NCBI RefSeq assembly: GCF_040364665.1
Contig: NZ_BAABWX010000001.1
Coordinates: 558,001 to 622,000, forward strand
Reading direction: 5' to 3'
Length of the DNA stretch: 64,000 nucleotides
From: Cognatishimia sp. WU-CL00825
Lineage (GTDB): Bacteria > Pseudomonadota > Alphaproteobacteria > Rhodobacterales > Rhodobacteraceae
Both the position numbers and the translations under genes were made by a program. Positions within the stretch are counted from its first letter, which is position 1. Each line of letters begins with the position of its first letter. This document shows, in pieces, positions 27,248 through 38,219 of the stretch. The notes below the pieces were generated by a model. That model saw only the letters and a program-made list of their open reading frames with translations. It made no database searches and was not told where the DNA came from.

Positions 27248-28096
27248 ATGACTGAATTTGTTGAGATATTTGAGGTAGGCCCACGTGACGGCTTGCAGAA
27301 TGAAAAAAAACTGATAGCAACAGCCGATAAAATTGACTTGGTCGATTGCCTTAGTGCTGCGGGTTTTAAACGTATTGAAATTGCCAGCTTTGTGTCACCC
27401 AAATGGGTGCCGCAAATGGCAGATTCAGCGGATGTTTTGGGTGGTATCCAACGGGCCACAGGCGTGTCTTATGCGGCTTTGACACCTAATATGAAGGGGC
27501 TTGAGCGTGCGATTGCAGCCCGGGCTGATGAAGTGGCGATTTTTGCCTCGGCGTCTGAAGGGTTTTCAAAAGCCAATATCAACGCCAGCATTGCCGAAAG
27601 CTTAGAGCGGTTTGCGCCGGTTGTTGCGACTGCGAATGAAAATGGTATTGCCGTGCGCGGCTATGTTAGCTGCGTGACAGATTGCCCTTATGATGGTGCA
27701 ACGGATCCGGTTCAAGTGGCCCGCGTTGCCAAAGCGCTTAAGGATCTTGGTTGTTATGAAATATCACTGGGCGATACTTTGGGGCAGGCGACGCCAGATC
27801 GCATTTCGGCCATGCTTGAGGCGGTGATTGAGGAAATTCCCGTCGCACAGTTGGCAGGGCATTATCATGATACAGCGGCGAGAGCTTTGGACAATATCGA
27901 GGCGTCGTTACACAAAGGCGTTCGGGTGTTTGATGCAGCTGTCGGCGGATTGGGTGGTTGCCCCTATGCCCCAGGTGCGGCTGGTAATGTGGCCACAGAA
28001 GCAGTGCACGCAAGACTTCTGGCTTTGGGCTTTGAGACCGGATTAGATGCGGCGATTTTAGAGAAAGCCGGTCAAATGGCGTTGGCGCTGCGTTAA
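27248..28096 (+). CDS. mvaB: Hydroxymethylglutaryl-CoA lyase
   Basis: From ATG 27248 the enzyme has 282 residues. It cleaves HMG-CoA to acetyl-CoA and acetoacetate, the last step of leucine degradation. VEIFEVGPRDGLQNEK holds the catalytic Arg13-Asp14, GHYHDT has the metal-binding His pair with Asp (205-208), and AVGGLGGCPYAPGAAGN carries the catalytic loop Cys238 of this family. A longer open frame from 27104 overlaps the GST gene and is not needed. It follows the GST gene by one base and precedes liuC by 30 bases. Confidence 0.95.
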   Translation: MTEFVEIFEVGPRDGLQNEKKLIATADKIDLVDCLSAAGFKRIEIASFVSPKWVPQMADSADVLGGIQRATGVSYAALTPNMKGLERAIAARADEVAIFASASEGFSKANINASIAESLERFAPVVATANENGIAVRGYVSCVTDCPYDGATDPVQVARVAKALKDLGCYEISLGDTLGQATPDRISAMLEAVIEEIPVAQLAGHYHDTAARALDNIEASLHKGVRVFDAAVGGLGGCPYAPGAAGNVATEAVHARLLALGFETGLDAAILEKAGQMALALR

Positions 28097-28126
28097 AAGA
28101 CGGAAATTTGAGAAATGGAACAGGTT

Positions 28127-28909
28127 ATGTATCAGACCATTCGCATCGAAATAGATGAACGCGGTGTTGCAACGTTGACCTTGGATCGAGCAGAAAAACA
28201 CAATGCCATGTCTGCTTTGATGATGGCAGAACTGACCAATGCGGCCAAAGCCCTGGGGAAAGACACTTCTGTGCGGGTTGTGGTGCTAACGGGGGCTGGC
28301 AAGACCTTTTGTGCGGGTGGGGATCTGGCCTGGATGAAGCAGCAGATGGCGGCTGACCCGAAAACGCGCTTTGTCGAGGCCCGGAAATTGGCTGAAATGC
28401 TGAACGCATTGAATGAAATGCCAAAACCGCTGATTGGTCGTTTGCAAGGTAATGCTTTTGGAGGTGGCGTTGGACTGGCCTCGGTCTGTGACGTGGCGAT
28501 TGGTGTTGACACTTTGAGCATGGGTCTGACGGAAACCCGGTTGGGATTGATCCCGGCAACAATCGGCCCCTATGTTTTGGCCCGGATGGGCGAAGCCATG
28601 GCGCGACGCGTGTTTATGTCGGCGCGGATCTTTAAGGCCGACGAAGCGAAATCTCTGGGACTTTTGGCAGAGGTGGTTTGCCCAGCGGATCTGGATCGCG
28701 CGGTCGAAGCTGAGATTGCGCCTTACTTAAACTGTGCACCGCAAGCCGTGGCGCGTGCCAAGGCTTTGGCCCGTAGATTTGGGCCGCGGATTGATGATGC
28801 GGCAATCGACCACACTATTGCGGAACTGGTGAAGTGCTGGGACGGAGATGAAGCCAAAGAGGGTGTGGCGGCGTTCTTTGATAAGCGAAAACCGGGCTGG
28901 ATGCTCTGA
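28127..28909 (+). CDS. liuC: 3-Methylglutaconyl-CoA hydratase (enoyl-CoA hydratase family)
   Basis: The 260-residue crotonase-fold protein is assigned by operon context: it would hydrate 3-methylglutaconyl-CoA to HMG-CoA, the step between MCC and MvaB. RAEKHNAMSALMMAEL, VLTGAGKTFCAGGDLAWMK and RLQGNAFGGGVGLASVCDVAIG form the CoA pocket and oxyanion hole; ETRLGLIPATIGPYVLARMG gives the region with the catalytic Glu. Sequence alone would allow a general enoyl-CoA hydratase. ATG 28115 is also in frame; MYQTIRIE at 28127 matches the usual family start. Confidence 0.85.
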   Translation: MYQTIRIEIDERGVATLTLDRAEKHNAMSALMMAELTNAAKALGKDTSVRVVVLTGAGKTFCAGGDLAWMKQQMAADPKTRFVEARKLAEMLNALNEMPKPLIGRLQGNAFGGGVGLASVCDVAIGVDTLSMGLTETRLGLIPATIGPYVLARMGEAMARRVFMSARIFKADEAKSLGLLAEVVCPADLDRAVEAEIAPYLNCAPQAVARAKALARRFGPRIDDAAIDHTIAELVKCWDGDEAKEGVAAFFDKRKPGWML

Positions 28910-29281
28910 GGGTCATTCAACAAACTTTTAGCCATATGTTAAGGTGGTTTTGTCAAGCGTTTTGGCGTTTCCTTAGTGTTGTTGGGTGTTTATCGACCAA
29001 GGGAATCGTTGAGTCTCAAAAAATCGATATCTGGAGCAAACCGCGCATCCGCTTTTGATGCTTTGCGGATTTTGAAGGCTGTGTTTGAAAAGACTGCGCT
29101 GGGTGGTGGTCTGTTTTTTCCGGTCAATCGTCGTATTTCTTAAAGGTTTGCTAACAGCGCCAGCAAAAGCGGTCGAATATAGCCAGATTTGGTTGACCCC
29201 ACCTTGGGGCAGAGGTAAACCCCAATCTGATCAATAAGCCATCTGACTGCAGAAAATTGTCTGCATGAAAGGAGCCGCCCC
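28910..29281 (+). promoter_or_regulatory. nuoAp: Upstream region of the nuo operon with a promoter candidate
   Basis: These 372 bases have no convincing gene. The best promoter candidate is TTGACC (29193-29198), a 17-base spacer and TAAACC (29216-29221), about 60 bases before the nuoA start; the -35 is good and the -10 weak. An open frame ending at TAA about 29143 encodes a plausible-looking basic peptide but has no ribosome-binding site, and I do not call it. Confidence 0.35.
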
Positions 29282-30769
<1,488 letters not shown>

Positions 30770-30773
<4 letters not shown>

Positions 30774-30895
30774 TGCCGTTTCTGACTGAGATTGCTTTGT
30801 TAGTATCCACTGTTTTGATTGCAGCGATGTTGCTTTCGGCACCGGCACCCAAGAAAGCCCGTGTGGTGGCACGTATGCGCAAGGAGACCAAATAA
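30770..30895 (+). CDS. 41-residue single-span membrane protein between nuoC and nuoD
   Basis: An ATG-ATG at 30770 begins a 41-residue frame that overlaps the nuoC stop (ATGA) and ends with TAA overlapping the nuoD ATG at 30895 (TAATG). The peptide starts [11 protein letters not shown], continues as one hydrophobic helix (about 4-23: [13 protein letters not shown]), then [16 protein letters not shown], a basic tail that would stay in the cytosol. Perfect fit between two coupled genes, a single membrane span and a positive-inside tail argue that it is translated. I do not recognise a family. It could be a small accessory or assembly protein of complex I, or just a coupling device for nuoD translation. 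Confidence 0.65.
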
Positions 30896-32109
30896 TGGAC
30901 GGCTCCAAAGGTTTTGAAGACGCCCAATCTGGCGAACAGAAAATTCGTAACTTCAATCTGAACTTCGGTCCGCAGCACCCGGCAGCGCACGGGGTTCTAC
31001 GTTTGGTTCTTGAACTGGACGGCGAGATTGTCGAACGTTGTGATCCGCATGTTGGTTTGCTGCACCGTGGGACTGAAAAGCTCATGGAAAGCCGGACCTA
31101 TTTGCAAAACCTGCCGTATTTTGACCGGCTGGACTATGTTGCGCCGATGAACCAAGAGCACGCTTGGTGTTTGGCTATTGAAAAGCTGACTGGCACGGTT
31201 GTGCCGCGTCGTGGGTCTTTGATCCGGGTTTTGTTCTGTGAGATCGGCCGTTTGCTGAACCACTTGATGAACGTGACCACTCAGGCGATGGACGTTGGCG
31301 CACTGACGCCGCCGCTTTGGGGTTTCGAAGAACGCGAAAAGCTGATGATTTTCTACGAACGGGCCTGTGGCGCGCGTTTGCACGCGGCTTATTTCCGTCC
31401 GGGGGGCGTTCATCAGGATATTCCCGACGCGCTGTTGGATGATATCGAAGCATGGACGCTGACATTCCCGCAGGTGTTGGAAGACATTGATGGTCTGTTG
31501 ACTGAAAACCGCGTCTTCAAGCAACGTAACGTTGATATCGGCGTCGTCGATGAAGAAATGGTCATGCAATATGGTTTTAGTGGCGTTATGGCGCGCTCTG
31601 CTGGTCTGGCATGGGATCTGCGTCGTGCGCAGCCGTATGAATGCTATGACGAGTTTGAGTTCCAGGTTCCAGTTGGCAAAAACGGCGACTGTTACGATCG
31701 TTATCTGATGCGCATGGAAGAAATGCGTCAGTCGGTGTCGATCGTGCGTCAGGCGATTGTGAAACTGCGTGAAGCCACTGGCGACGTTCTGGCACGTGGC
31801 AAGGTCACACCGCCCAAACGTGCCGAGATGAAAACCTCTATGGAAAGCCTGATCCATCACTTCAAGCTTTATACCGAGGGTTTTCACGTGCCTGCAGGTG
31901 AAGTTTATGCCGCTGTTGAAGCACCCAAAGGTGAATTTGGTGTGTATCTGGTGGCCGATGGATCTAACAAACCCTATCGCAGCAAAATTCGTGCGCCGGG
32001 GTATCCACATTTGCAAGCCATGGACACCTTGGCTAAAGGCCATCAGTTGGCTGACGTCGCCGCGATTATCGGCACAATGGACATCGTTTTTGGGGAGATT
32101 GACCGCTAA
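30895..32109 (+). CDS. nuoD: NADH-quinone oxidoreductase subunit D
   Basis: The 404-residue subunit is the hydrogenase-like 49-kDa protein that, with NuoB, forms the quinone-binding site. [22 protein letters not shown] includes the His that lines the quinone head-group site; [30 protein letters not shown] and [17 protein letters not shown] sequence ([13 protein letters not shown]) follow; the C terminus VFGEIDR is the family ending. The length matches separate NuoD proteins. Its ATG overlaps the stop of the 41-residue gene and its stop overlaps nuoE by one base. Confidence 0.97.
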   Translation: MDGSKGFEDAQSGEQKIRNFNLNFGPQHPAAHGVLRLVLELDGEIVERCDPHVGLLHRGTEKLMESRTYLQNLPYFDRLDYVAPMNQEHAWCLAIEKLTGTVVPRRGSLIRVLFCEIGRLLNHLMNVTTQAMDVGALTPPLWGFEEREKLMIFYERACGARLHAAYFRPGGVHQDIPDALLDDIEAWTLTFPQVLEDIDGLLTENRVFKQRNVDIGVVDEEMVMQYGFSGVMARSAGLAWDLRRAQPYECYDEFEFQVPVGKNGDCYDRYLMRMEEMRQSVSIVRQAIVKLREATGDVLARGKVTPPKRAEMKTSMESLIHHFKLYTEGFHVPAGEVYAAVEAPKGEFGVYLVADGSNKPYRSKIRAPGYPHLQAMDTLAKGHQLADVAAIIGTMDIVFGEIDR

Positions 32110-33281
32110 TGTTGCGCCGTCTTTATCATGAGCAACCCGAAAGCTTTGCGTTCACGCCTGCCAATCAGGCTTGGGCTGAAGCGCAAATAACCAAATTCCC
32201 AGAAGGTCGTCAGGCCTCGGCTGTGATCCCACTTTTGTGGCGTGCACAGGAACAAGAGGGCTGGGTGACCAAACCGGCGATTGAATATATCGCTGACATG
32301 CTGGGTTTGGCCTATATTCGTGTGCTTGAAGTCACATCTTTCTATTTCATGTTCCAAATGCAGCCTGTTGGCTCTGTGGCGCATATTCAGATTTGTGGCA
32401 CAACGTCCTGCATGATCTGTGGTGCCGAAGATCTGATTGCGGTTTGCAAAGAGAAAATCGCTGCAAACCCACATGAATTATCTGCAGATGGCAAATTCAG
32501 CTGGGAAGAAGTGGAATGTCTTGGGGCTTGCACCAACGCGCCCATGGCTCAGATTGGCAAAGATTATTTTGAAGATCTGACCACCGAAGGTTTGGCCAAG
32601 ATGTTGGACGAGATGGCGGCAGGCAAAGTGCCTGTGGCTGGTCCGCAGAATGGCCGCTATGCCGCAGAGCCTTTGTCAGGTTTGACGTCGCTGACCGAAT
32701 ATGACTCTGGTAAAACTCAGTATAATGCGTCGGTACAATTGGCGACAGATATTGGCGACAGCATCAAACGCATTGACGGAACCGAAGTGCCACTTAATAC
32801 GTCATGGATTGGCAAAGATGGCGTCGTGGCCGGTCGCGCTGCGGCAGAGCCAACTCCGACGGCGCCTGCGCCTGCAATGCCCGCAGTTCGACAAGCCGAA
32901 GACGCCAAGAAAGCCGCCAAACCAGCTGCAAAGAAAGCCGCGCCCACAAAGCCTGCGCCGAAGAAATCAGATGACACCGCTGAAGTTTCTGAATCTGCCC
33001 CTGAGACCCTAGGCGCTGCGCGTGCGGGTGGTGCGGACGATCTTAAGCAACTGAAAGGTGTTGGGCCAAAGCTTGAAGCAACGCTTAACGAGTTGGGTTT
33101 CTATCACTTTGATCAGGTCGCTGCTTGGGGCGCTGAAGAAGTGGCATGGGTTGACAGCCGCCTGTCGTTCAAAGGCCGCATCGAACGCGATGGGTGGATT
33201 GACCAAGCCAAAAAGCTTGCGGCTGGTGAAGAGACAGAGTTCGCGAAACGCGTCAAAAAAGGCGACGTTTACGAGGACTAG
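32109..33281 (+). CDS. nuoE: NADH-quinone oxidoreductase subunit E with C-terminal helix-hairpin-helix extension
   Basis: The protein is 390 residues, about twice a standard NuoE. Residues 1-175 are the thioredoxin-like NuoE domain with the [2Fe-2S] N1a ligands Cys96, Cys101, Cys137 and Cys141. Residues about 245-300 form an Ala/Pro/Lys-rich linker ([20 protein letters not shown]). Residues 308-390 carry [20 protein letters not shown], a helix-hairpin-helix like those in SSB-type and ribosomal L21 extensions, ending with a charged tail. Similar long NuoE proteins are known from Rhodobacter. The extension is not needed for electron transfer and its role is unknown; binding to nucleic acid or to another complex part are both possible. 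Confidence 0.95.
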   Translation: MLRRLYHEQPESFAFTPANQAWAEAQITKFPEGRQASAVIPLLWRAQEQEGWVTKPAIEYIADMLGLAYIRVLEVTSFYFMFQMQPVGSVAHIQICGTTSCMICGAEDLIAVCKEKIAANPHELSADGKFSWEEVECLGACTNAPMAQIGKDYFEDLTTEGLAKMLDEMAAGKVPVAGPQNGRYAAEPLSGLTSLTEYDSGKTQYNASVQLATDIGDSIKRIDGTEVPLNTSWIGKDGVVAGRAAAEPTPTAPAPAMPAVRQAEDAKKAAKPAAKKAAPTKPAPKKSDDTAEVSESAPETLGAARAGGADDLKQLKGVGPKLEATLNELGFYHFDQVAAWGAEEVAWVDSRLSFKGRIERDGWIDQAKKLAAGEETEFAKRVKKGDVYED

Positions 33282-33284
33282 AAA

Positions 33285-33512
33285 ATGACGGAGGGGCAAA
33301 CAGAGCAGCAATTGGCAAAACGAGGCCGCACAGTCAGCCTTGTAATTGCAGGAACGCTTGTGTTTTGGATGCTCATCCAGGTGGTTGGACGGCAGATCGG
33401 ATTGCCGGGGCGGTTTGCCTTGTTGTTCGACTTTGCTGCCATTGCGGCGCTGATTTGGGCGCTGGTGAATGTTTATCAGATCTGGCGCGCGCGTCAGAAA
33501 ACGGAAGGGTAG
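33285..33512 (+). CDS. DUF5337 family two-helix membrane protein
   Basis: The 75-residue protein has two hydrophobic helices, SLVIAGTLVFWMLIQVVG (about 17-34) and FALLFDFAAIAALIWALVNVYQIW (about 44-67), joined by GRQIGLPGR, and a basic C-terminal tail. It matches the small DUF5337 proteins found in Rhodobacterales nuo operons. It lies between nuoE (3 bases) and nuoF (6 bases), so it is co-transcribed and may be a lineage-specific accessory subunit or assembly factor. No direct function is known to me. Confidence 0.8.
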   Translation: MTEGQTEQQLAKRGRTVSLVIAGTLVFWMLIQVVGRQIGLPGRFALLFDFAAIAALIWALVNVYQIWRARQKTEG

Positions 33513-33518
33513 AACGGG

Positions 33519-34817
33519 ATGCTCAAAGATCAAGACCGTATCTTTACCAATCTCTACGGTATGCACGAGCGTACCCTTAAAGGGGCGCAGCAGCGTGGCC
33601 ATTGGGATGGCACCGCAGGCATAATCGAAAAAGGCCGCGGCTGGATCATCGACACGATGAAAGCATCTGGTCTGCGTGGCCGTGGTGGCGCGGGTTTCCC
33701 GACAGGCCTGAAATGGTCATTTATGCCCAAAGAAAGCGATGGCCGCCCGTCTTATCTGGTGATCAACGCGGATGAATCAGAGCCGGGCACCTGTAAAGAT
33801 CGCGAAATCATGCGCCATGATCCGCATACTTTGATTGAAGGGGCGCTGATTGCCTCTTTCGCGATGAATGCACACACCTGCTATATCTACTTGCGCGGCG
33901 AATATATTCGCGAACGCGAAGCGCTGCAGGCCGCCATTGATGAATGCTATGACAAGGGCATGCTAGGCAAAAACGCAGCTGGCTCCGGTTGGGACTTTGA
34001 TGTCTTTCTGCACCATGGTGCAGGCGCTTATATTTGTGGTGAAGAAACCGCATTGCTGGAAAGCCTTGAAGGCAAAAAAGGCATGCCACGCATGAAGCCG
34101 CCGTTTCCGGCGGGCGCGGGTCTGTATGGGTGCCCAACTACTGTGAACAACGTTGAGTCCATTGCGGTTGTACCAACAATCCTGCGTCGTGGTGCTGAAT
34201 GGTTTGCAGGTTTTGGCCGTGCCAACAACGCGGGCACAAAACTGTTTGCGATTTCTGGCCACGTCAACAACCCCTGTGTTGTCGAAGAAGCGATGTCTAT
34301 TCCGTTTGAACAGCTGATTGAAAAGCACTGCGGTGGCATTCGCGGTGGCTGGGACAATTTGCAGGCTGTTATTCCGGGTGGTTCCTCTGTTCCCTGTGTG
34401 CGCGGTGAAAACATGCGCGACGCGATTATGGATTTTGATTATCTGCGCGGCGAATTGGGGTCAGGCCTTGGGACGGCGGCGGTGATTGTGATCGACAAGC
34501 AGACTGACATTATCAAGGCAATCTGGCGCTTGGCGAAATTCTATAAGCACGAAAGCTGTGGCCAATGCACGCCATGTCGTGAAGGCACCGGTTGGATGAT
34601 GCGTGTGATGGAGCGTTTGGTCAAAGGCGAAGCGGATCCAGAAGAAATTGACATGTTGTGGGATGTGACCAAACAGGTCGAAGGCCACACAATTTGCGCA
34701 TTGGGAGACGCGGCAGCTTGGCCAATTCAGGGCTTGATCCGCAATTTCCGTGAAGAAATCGAAGACCGTATCAAAGCGCAAAAAACGGGCCGTATGGGCG
34801 CGATGGCTGCAGAGTAA
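33519..34817 (+). CDS. nuoF: NADH-quinone oxidoreductase subunit F
   Basis: The 432-residue subunit binds NADH, FMN and one [4Fe-4S] cluster (N3) at the tip of the peripheral arm. [18 protein letters not shown] (51-68) binds [27 protein letters not shown] and [17 protein letters not shown] complete the flavin site, and the cluster ligands are [13 protein letters not shown] (Cys347, Cys350, Cys353) plus Cys393 in GHTICALGD. It receives hydride from NADH and passes electrons into the Fe-S chain. DUF5337 precedes it, and a secreted DUF5333-type gene starts 7 bases after its stop. Confidence 0.97.
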   Translation: MLKDQDRIFTNLYGMHERTLKGAQQRGHWDGTAGIIEKGRGWIIDTMKASGLRGRGGAGFPTGLKWSFMPKESDGRPSYLVINADESEPGTCKDREIMRHDPHTLIEGALIASFAMNAHTCYIYLRGEYIREREALQAAIDECYDKGMLGKNAAGSGWDFDVFLHHGAGAYICGEETALLESLEGKKGMPRMKPPFPAGAGLYGCPTTVNNVESIAVVPTILRRGAEWFAGFGRANNAGTKLFAISGHVNNPCVVEEAMSIPFEQLIEKHCGGIRGGWDNLQAVIPGGSSVPCVRGENMRDAIMDFDYLRGELGSGLGTAAVIVIDKQTDIIKAIWRLAKFYKHESCGQCTPCREGTGWMMRVMERLVKGEADPEEIDMLWDVTKQVEGHTICALGDAAAWPIQGLIRNFREEIEDRIKAQKTGRMGAMAAE

Positions 34818-34824
34818 ATTAGAG

Positions 34825-35259
34825 ATGACAATGTTTAATACAAAATTTTTAAAAAAGTCCGCAGTTTCAGCGGTATTGGCGCTTTCTTTCGCCACGGGCC
34901 CAGTTTCGGCTGCGCCATCTAAGGGTGAGTTTCTTACTAAAGAGATTCGTGACGAAGTTCTTGCCCTGGATATTGCTTATATAATTGCAAAAAAATGTAG
35001 GAAAATCGTGTTCAGCGACCACCAAAAGCAGAAATTTTTTGAAGGCGTTTACGAGAAGTTCGTGGATGAAAGTCGTAGACGACGCGCCGTTCTGGATGCA
35101 ATTGACGCGATTGACAAAAAAGAACATGAAAAGAAGATTGTTGGTTTTTTTGAAAAAGCTGGGGTTGATCCTCAAGTCAGAAATTCTTTCTGCACTCCTG
35201 GATTTTCTGAGATTCAAAAGAGCTCATTGATCGGTAAATATCTACGAGGTCGAAAGTAA
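34825..35259 (+). CDS. Secreted DUF5333-like protein, copy 1 (nuo operon)
   Basis: From ATG 34825 the protein has 144 residues. The first 30 (FLKKSAVSAVLALSFATGPVSAAP) are a Sec signal peptide with a cut site near VSA-AP. The mature part is highly charged and helical, with two cysteines in IAYIIAKKC and NSFCTPGFSEIQKSS. Its end FSEIQKSSLIGKYLRGRK matches the end of the protein at 35800 ([16 protein letters not shown]), and the DIAYIIAKKC block matches [10 protein letters not shown], so they are paralogues. Its DNA is visibly richer in A and T than the nuo genes around it, suggesting weak codon constraint or later insertion. The start of the lipoprotein gene overlaps its stop (TAATG). Confidence 0.7.
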   Translation: MTMFNTKFLKKSAVSAVLALSFATGPVSAAPSKGEFLTKEIRDEVLALDIAYIIAKKCRKIVFSDHQKQKFFEGVYEKFVDESRRRRAVLDAIDAIDKKEHEKKIVGFFEKAGVDPQVRNSFCTPGFSEIQKSSLIGKYLRGRK

Positions 35260-35633
35260 TGCAAACACCGCAGTCATCTTCATTGTCTTTGAACGTTCAG
35301 CCTTGGCGCTGTGGCGTAGCGATACTTTTTATCGCGAGCTTGTCGATGTCTGCGTGTGGCCGTTTCCAGAAAGACACTGGCCTGCGTTTTGACGAACAGC
35401 GTTTCCGTATCAAGGCTGCAAAGGTCAGCAAGGATGACCGCAGTGTTTTCACGGTTGCAGTTAGCCCAGCGTCAGCGACGCTTGATGGCGCGCGGGCGGC
35501 GGCGGCTTACGGTGGAACGCAATATTGCATCAAACAGTATGGCACTTCGCTTATTTCTTGGTCGCATGGCCCCGAGGACGAGCCGCAATTTGATGGTGAC
35601 AAGCTCGTTGTTCAGGGGCAGTGCAAACCGTGA
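35259..35633 (+). CDS. Predicted lipoprotein between nuoF and nuoG
   Basis: The 124-residue protein has an N-terminal extension, a hydrophobic core CGVAILFIASLSMSAC and the lipobox SMSAC with Cys33. The mature domain is about 90 residues: RFRIKAAKVSKDDRSVFTVAVSPASA forms beta strands, then ARAAAAYGGTQYCIKQYGTSLISW, and it ends GDKLVVQGQC. The two Cys in the mature part could form a disulfide in the periplasm. It is coupled to the upstream DUF5333-like gene. I recognise no named domain. A related-looking lipoprotein sits at 38220. Confidence 0.7.
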   Translation: MQTPQSSSLSLNVQPWRCGVAILFIASLSMSACGRFQKDTGLRFDEQRFRIKAAKVSKDDRSVFTVAVSPASATLDGARAAAAYGGTQYCIKQYGTSLISWSHGPEDEPQFDGDKLVVQGQCKP

Positions 35634-35799
35634 ACCAAGTCGCTGCACATATGGGTCCTAAAAAAGCCGGTTCTCGGCAATTTCATGCTGAATTGGGCAT
35701 GAAACAGACCTGTTATTGCATAACACCCAGTCGATCTCTTGATCTGGGCCAGAAAGGGCGCGGTTTCGCAGCCCTGTTTGGCGTTGAAGGAGAGATACG

Positions 35800-36192
35800 G
35801 TGCGTATGATGGTTTTAGCGATGGTGATGGCGGCAGGCACAGCAAATGCCAAGCAACCCTTGGAAAACGTTAAAAGCGTAACGGATGGGTTGCTATGGGT
35901 GGGGATTGCGGATGAAATTCGCAATATTTGCCCGACAATTTCTGCGCGAATGATCCGCGCATTGCGCTATGTCAATGCGATCCATTCAGAAGCAAAGTCT
36001 TTGGGCTATAGCAAAGACGAAATAGATGCTTTCCGAAAGAGCGATGTGAACAAAGCAGAGCTCCGCCGTCGTGGGGAAGCTTATCTGAAAGCCAATGGGG
36101 TCAATTTCGATGACCCGGAAACATACTGTGCGCTTGGGCGTACGGAAATCAAGAAATCCAGCCAGATCGGCGCGCTGTTAAGGGCCAAATAA
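35800..36192 (+). CDS. Secreted DUF5333 family protein, copy 2 (upstream of nuoG)
   Basis: GTG 35800 is chosen because AAGGAGAG lies six bases before it; ATG 35806 is an alternative. The 130-residue protein has a short signal peptide ([17 protein letters not shown]) and a mature domain with [38 protein letters not shown] and the ending [21 protein letters not shown], which is the DUF5333 pattern. Two conserved cysteines probably form a disulfide in the periplasm. It is two bases upstream of nuoG. A gap of 166 bases separates it from the preceding lipoprotein gene, the largest spacer inside the operon and a possible internal promoter site. Function unknown. Confidence 0.8.
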   Translation: MRMMVLAMVMAAGTANAKQPLENVKSVTDGLLWVGIADEIRNICPTISARMIRALRYVNAIHSEAKSLGYSKDEIDAFRKSDVNKAELRRRGEAYLKANGVNFDDPETYCALGRTEIKKSSQIGALLRAK

Positions 36193-36194
36193 CT

Positions 36195-38213
36195 ATGTCT
36201 GACCTACGCAAGATCATTATTGATGACCATGAAGTTGAAGTGGATGGCGCCCTGACGCTGATCCAGGCCTGCGAGCAAGCCGGGGTAGAAGTGCCGCGGT
36301 TCTGTTACCATGAAAGACTGTCCATTGCTGGCAACTGCCGCATGTGCCTGGTCGAAGTGGTTGGCGGGCCACCAAAGCCCGCCGCGTCTTGCGCGATGCA
36401 GGTAAAGGATCTGCGTCCAGGTCCTGAAGGCCAAGCGCCTGTTGTGAAAACCAACTCGCCGATGGTCAAAAAGGCCCGCGAAGGCGTGATGGAGTTCCTG
36501 CTGATCAACCACCCGCTGGATTGCCCAATTTGCGACCAAGGTGGGGAATGTGACTTGCAGGACCAAGCGGTGGCTTATGGTCTTTCTGGCTCGCGTTTCA
36601 AAGAATCAAAGCGCGCGGTTGAAGATTTGGATCTCGGGCCGTTGGTTGCAACAACCATGACCCGCTGTATTTCTTGCACGCGCTGCGTTCGGTTTACTAC
36701 TGAGGTCGCTGGTATCACCCAGATGGGCCAAACCGGTCGTGGTGAAGATTCAGAAATCACAAGTTATTTGAACGAAACACTGGATAGCAACCTGCAGGGC
36801 AATATCATTGACCTTTGCCCAGTTGGGGCGCTGACATCCAAGCCCTATGCCTTTACCGCACGTCCTTGGGAATTGGCCAAAACCGAAACCATCGACGTGA
36901 TGGACGCCTTGGGTTCCAACATTCGCGTGGATACCAAAGGTCGTGAAGTGATGCGGATTTTGCCGCGCAATCATGATGGCGTGAATGAAGAGTGGATTTC
37001 CGATAAAACCCGTTTTGTTTGGGATGGCTTACGTCGTCAGCGCCTTGATCGTCCTTATGTGCGTGAAAACGGCAAGCTGCGCGCCGCCACCTGGGGCGAA
37101 GCCTTGGGCAAAGCTGCGGCTGCGATGAAGGGCAAGAAAGTTGCCGGACTCGTGGGTGAATTGGCCTCGACCGAAGCGGCCTATGCGCTGAAATCTTTGG
37201 TTAGCGTTTTGGGCGGCACTGTTGAATGCCGGACAGACAACGCGCGTCTGCCGATTGGCAACCGTTCGGGCTATGTTGGCAATGCCAGCATTGAAGATAT
37301 CGACACTGCCGAGTTCATCCTGCTGATCGGCACTAACCCACGCACAGAAGCGCCGGTGTTAAACGCGCGTCTGCGCAAAGCCTGGTTGAACGGTGCAAAG
37401 GTTGCCAATATTGGCGCGCCAAATGATCTAACATTTGACGTGTTTGAAATGGGCACCGGCCGTGAGGCTTTGGCGGGTCTTGAAAAACACGAATTCAAAG
37501 AAATTTTGGAAAAACCATCGGTGATCATCGTTGGGGCAGGTGCCTTGACCGAAGCAGATGGCTTGGCGGTTCTCGGCCACGCGATGAACGCGTCGCAGCG
37601 CACCAACGGCAAGATGATGGTGTTGCATACCGCCGCCAGCCGTGTGGGTGCCATGGATGTGGGCGCGGTCACCGAAGGTGGCGTTCCTGCTGCGATTGAA
37701 GGGGCCGAAGTTGTTTACAACATGGGCGCTGACGAAGTTGACATCGATGCGGGTGCCTTTGTGATCTACCAAGGCTCGCATGGTGACCGTGGGGCGCATC
37801 GCGCGGATGTGATTTTGCCTGCTGCGGCCTATACCGAAGAAAACGGTCTATTCGTGAACACGGAAGGCCGTCCACAATTGGCAATGCGGGCGAATTTTGC
37901 CCCTGGCGAAGCCAAAGAAAACTGGGCGATCCTGCGTGCGCTTTCGGCAGAGTTGGGTGAAGCACTGCCGTTTGACAGCTTGGCGCAATTGCGCACGGCG
38001 ATGATCGCAGAGGTGCCGCATTTGGCCAAGGTCGATCAAGTTGTAGAAAACGAATGGAAGCCTTTGGCGGTTGATAAACTGGGCAAAGCAGATTTCCGCA
38101 GCGGTGTTGCTGATTTCTATCTGACCAACCCAATCGCCCGCGCAAGCCAGTTGATGGCAGAGCTTTCAGCTCAAGCCAAAGCGCGCGGTGAAACAAAGAT
38201 TGCGGCGGAGTAA
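36195..38213 (+). CDS. nuoG: NADH-quinone oxidoreductase subunit G
   Basis: The 672-residue subunit is the largest peripheral-arm protein. Its N-terminal third carries three clusters: the [2Fe-2S] N1b ligands in [19 protein letters not shown] and SCAMQV, the His-ligated N5 in [18 protein letters not shown], and N4 in [10 protein letters not shown] with CPVGAL. The C-terminal two thirds are a molybdopterin-enzyme-like fold without cofactor, as in mitochondrial NDUFS1. The additional N7 cysteine set is not seen. A lipoprotein gene follows after six bases. Confidence 0.96.
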   Translation: MSDLRKIIIDDHEVEVDGALTLIQACEQAGVEVPRFCYHERLSIAGNCRMCLVEVVGGPPKPAASCAMQVKDLRPGPEGQAPVVKTNSPMVKKAREGVMEFLLINHPLDCPICDQGGECDLQDQAVAYGLSGSRFKESKRAVEDLDLGPLVATTMTRCISCTRCVRFTTEVAGITQMGQTGRGEDSEITSYLNETLDSNLQGNIIDLCPVGALTSKPYAFTARPWELAKTETIDVMDALGSNIRVDTKGREVMRILPRNHDGVNEEWISDKTRFVWDGLRRQRLDRPYVRENGKLRAATWGEALGKAAAAMKGKKVAGLVGELASTEAAYALKSLVSVLGGTVECRTDNARLPIGNRSGYVGNASIEDIDTAEFILLIGTNPRTEAPVLNARLRKAWLNGAKVANIGAPNDLTFDVFEMGTGREALAGLEKHEFKEILEKPSVIIVGAGALTEADGLAVLGHAMNASQRTNGKMMVLHTAASRVGAMDVGAVTEGGVPAAIEGAEVVYNMGADEVDIDAGAFVIYQGSHGDRGAHRADVILPAAAYTEENGLFVNTEGRPQLAMRANFAPGEAKENWAILRALSAELGEALPFDSLAQLRTAMIAEVPHLAKVDQVVENEWKPLAVDKLGKADFRSGVADFYLTNPIARASQLMAELSAQAKARGETKIAAE

Positions 38214-38219
38214 GAACGG

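Noticed and set aside
28976..29143. Open frame upstream of nuoA ending in RILKAVFEKTALGGGLFFPV
   Set aside because: Starts only with GTG or TTG, no ribosome-binding site, and no family recognised. Chance open frame is more likely.
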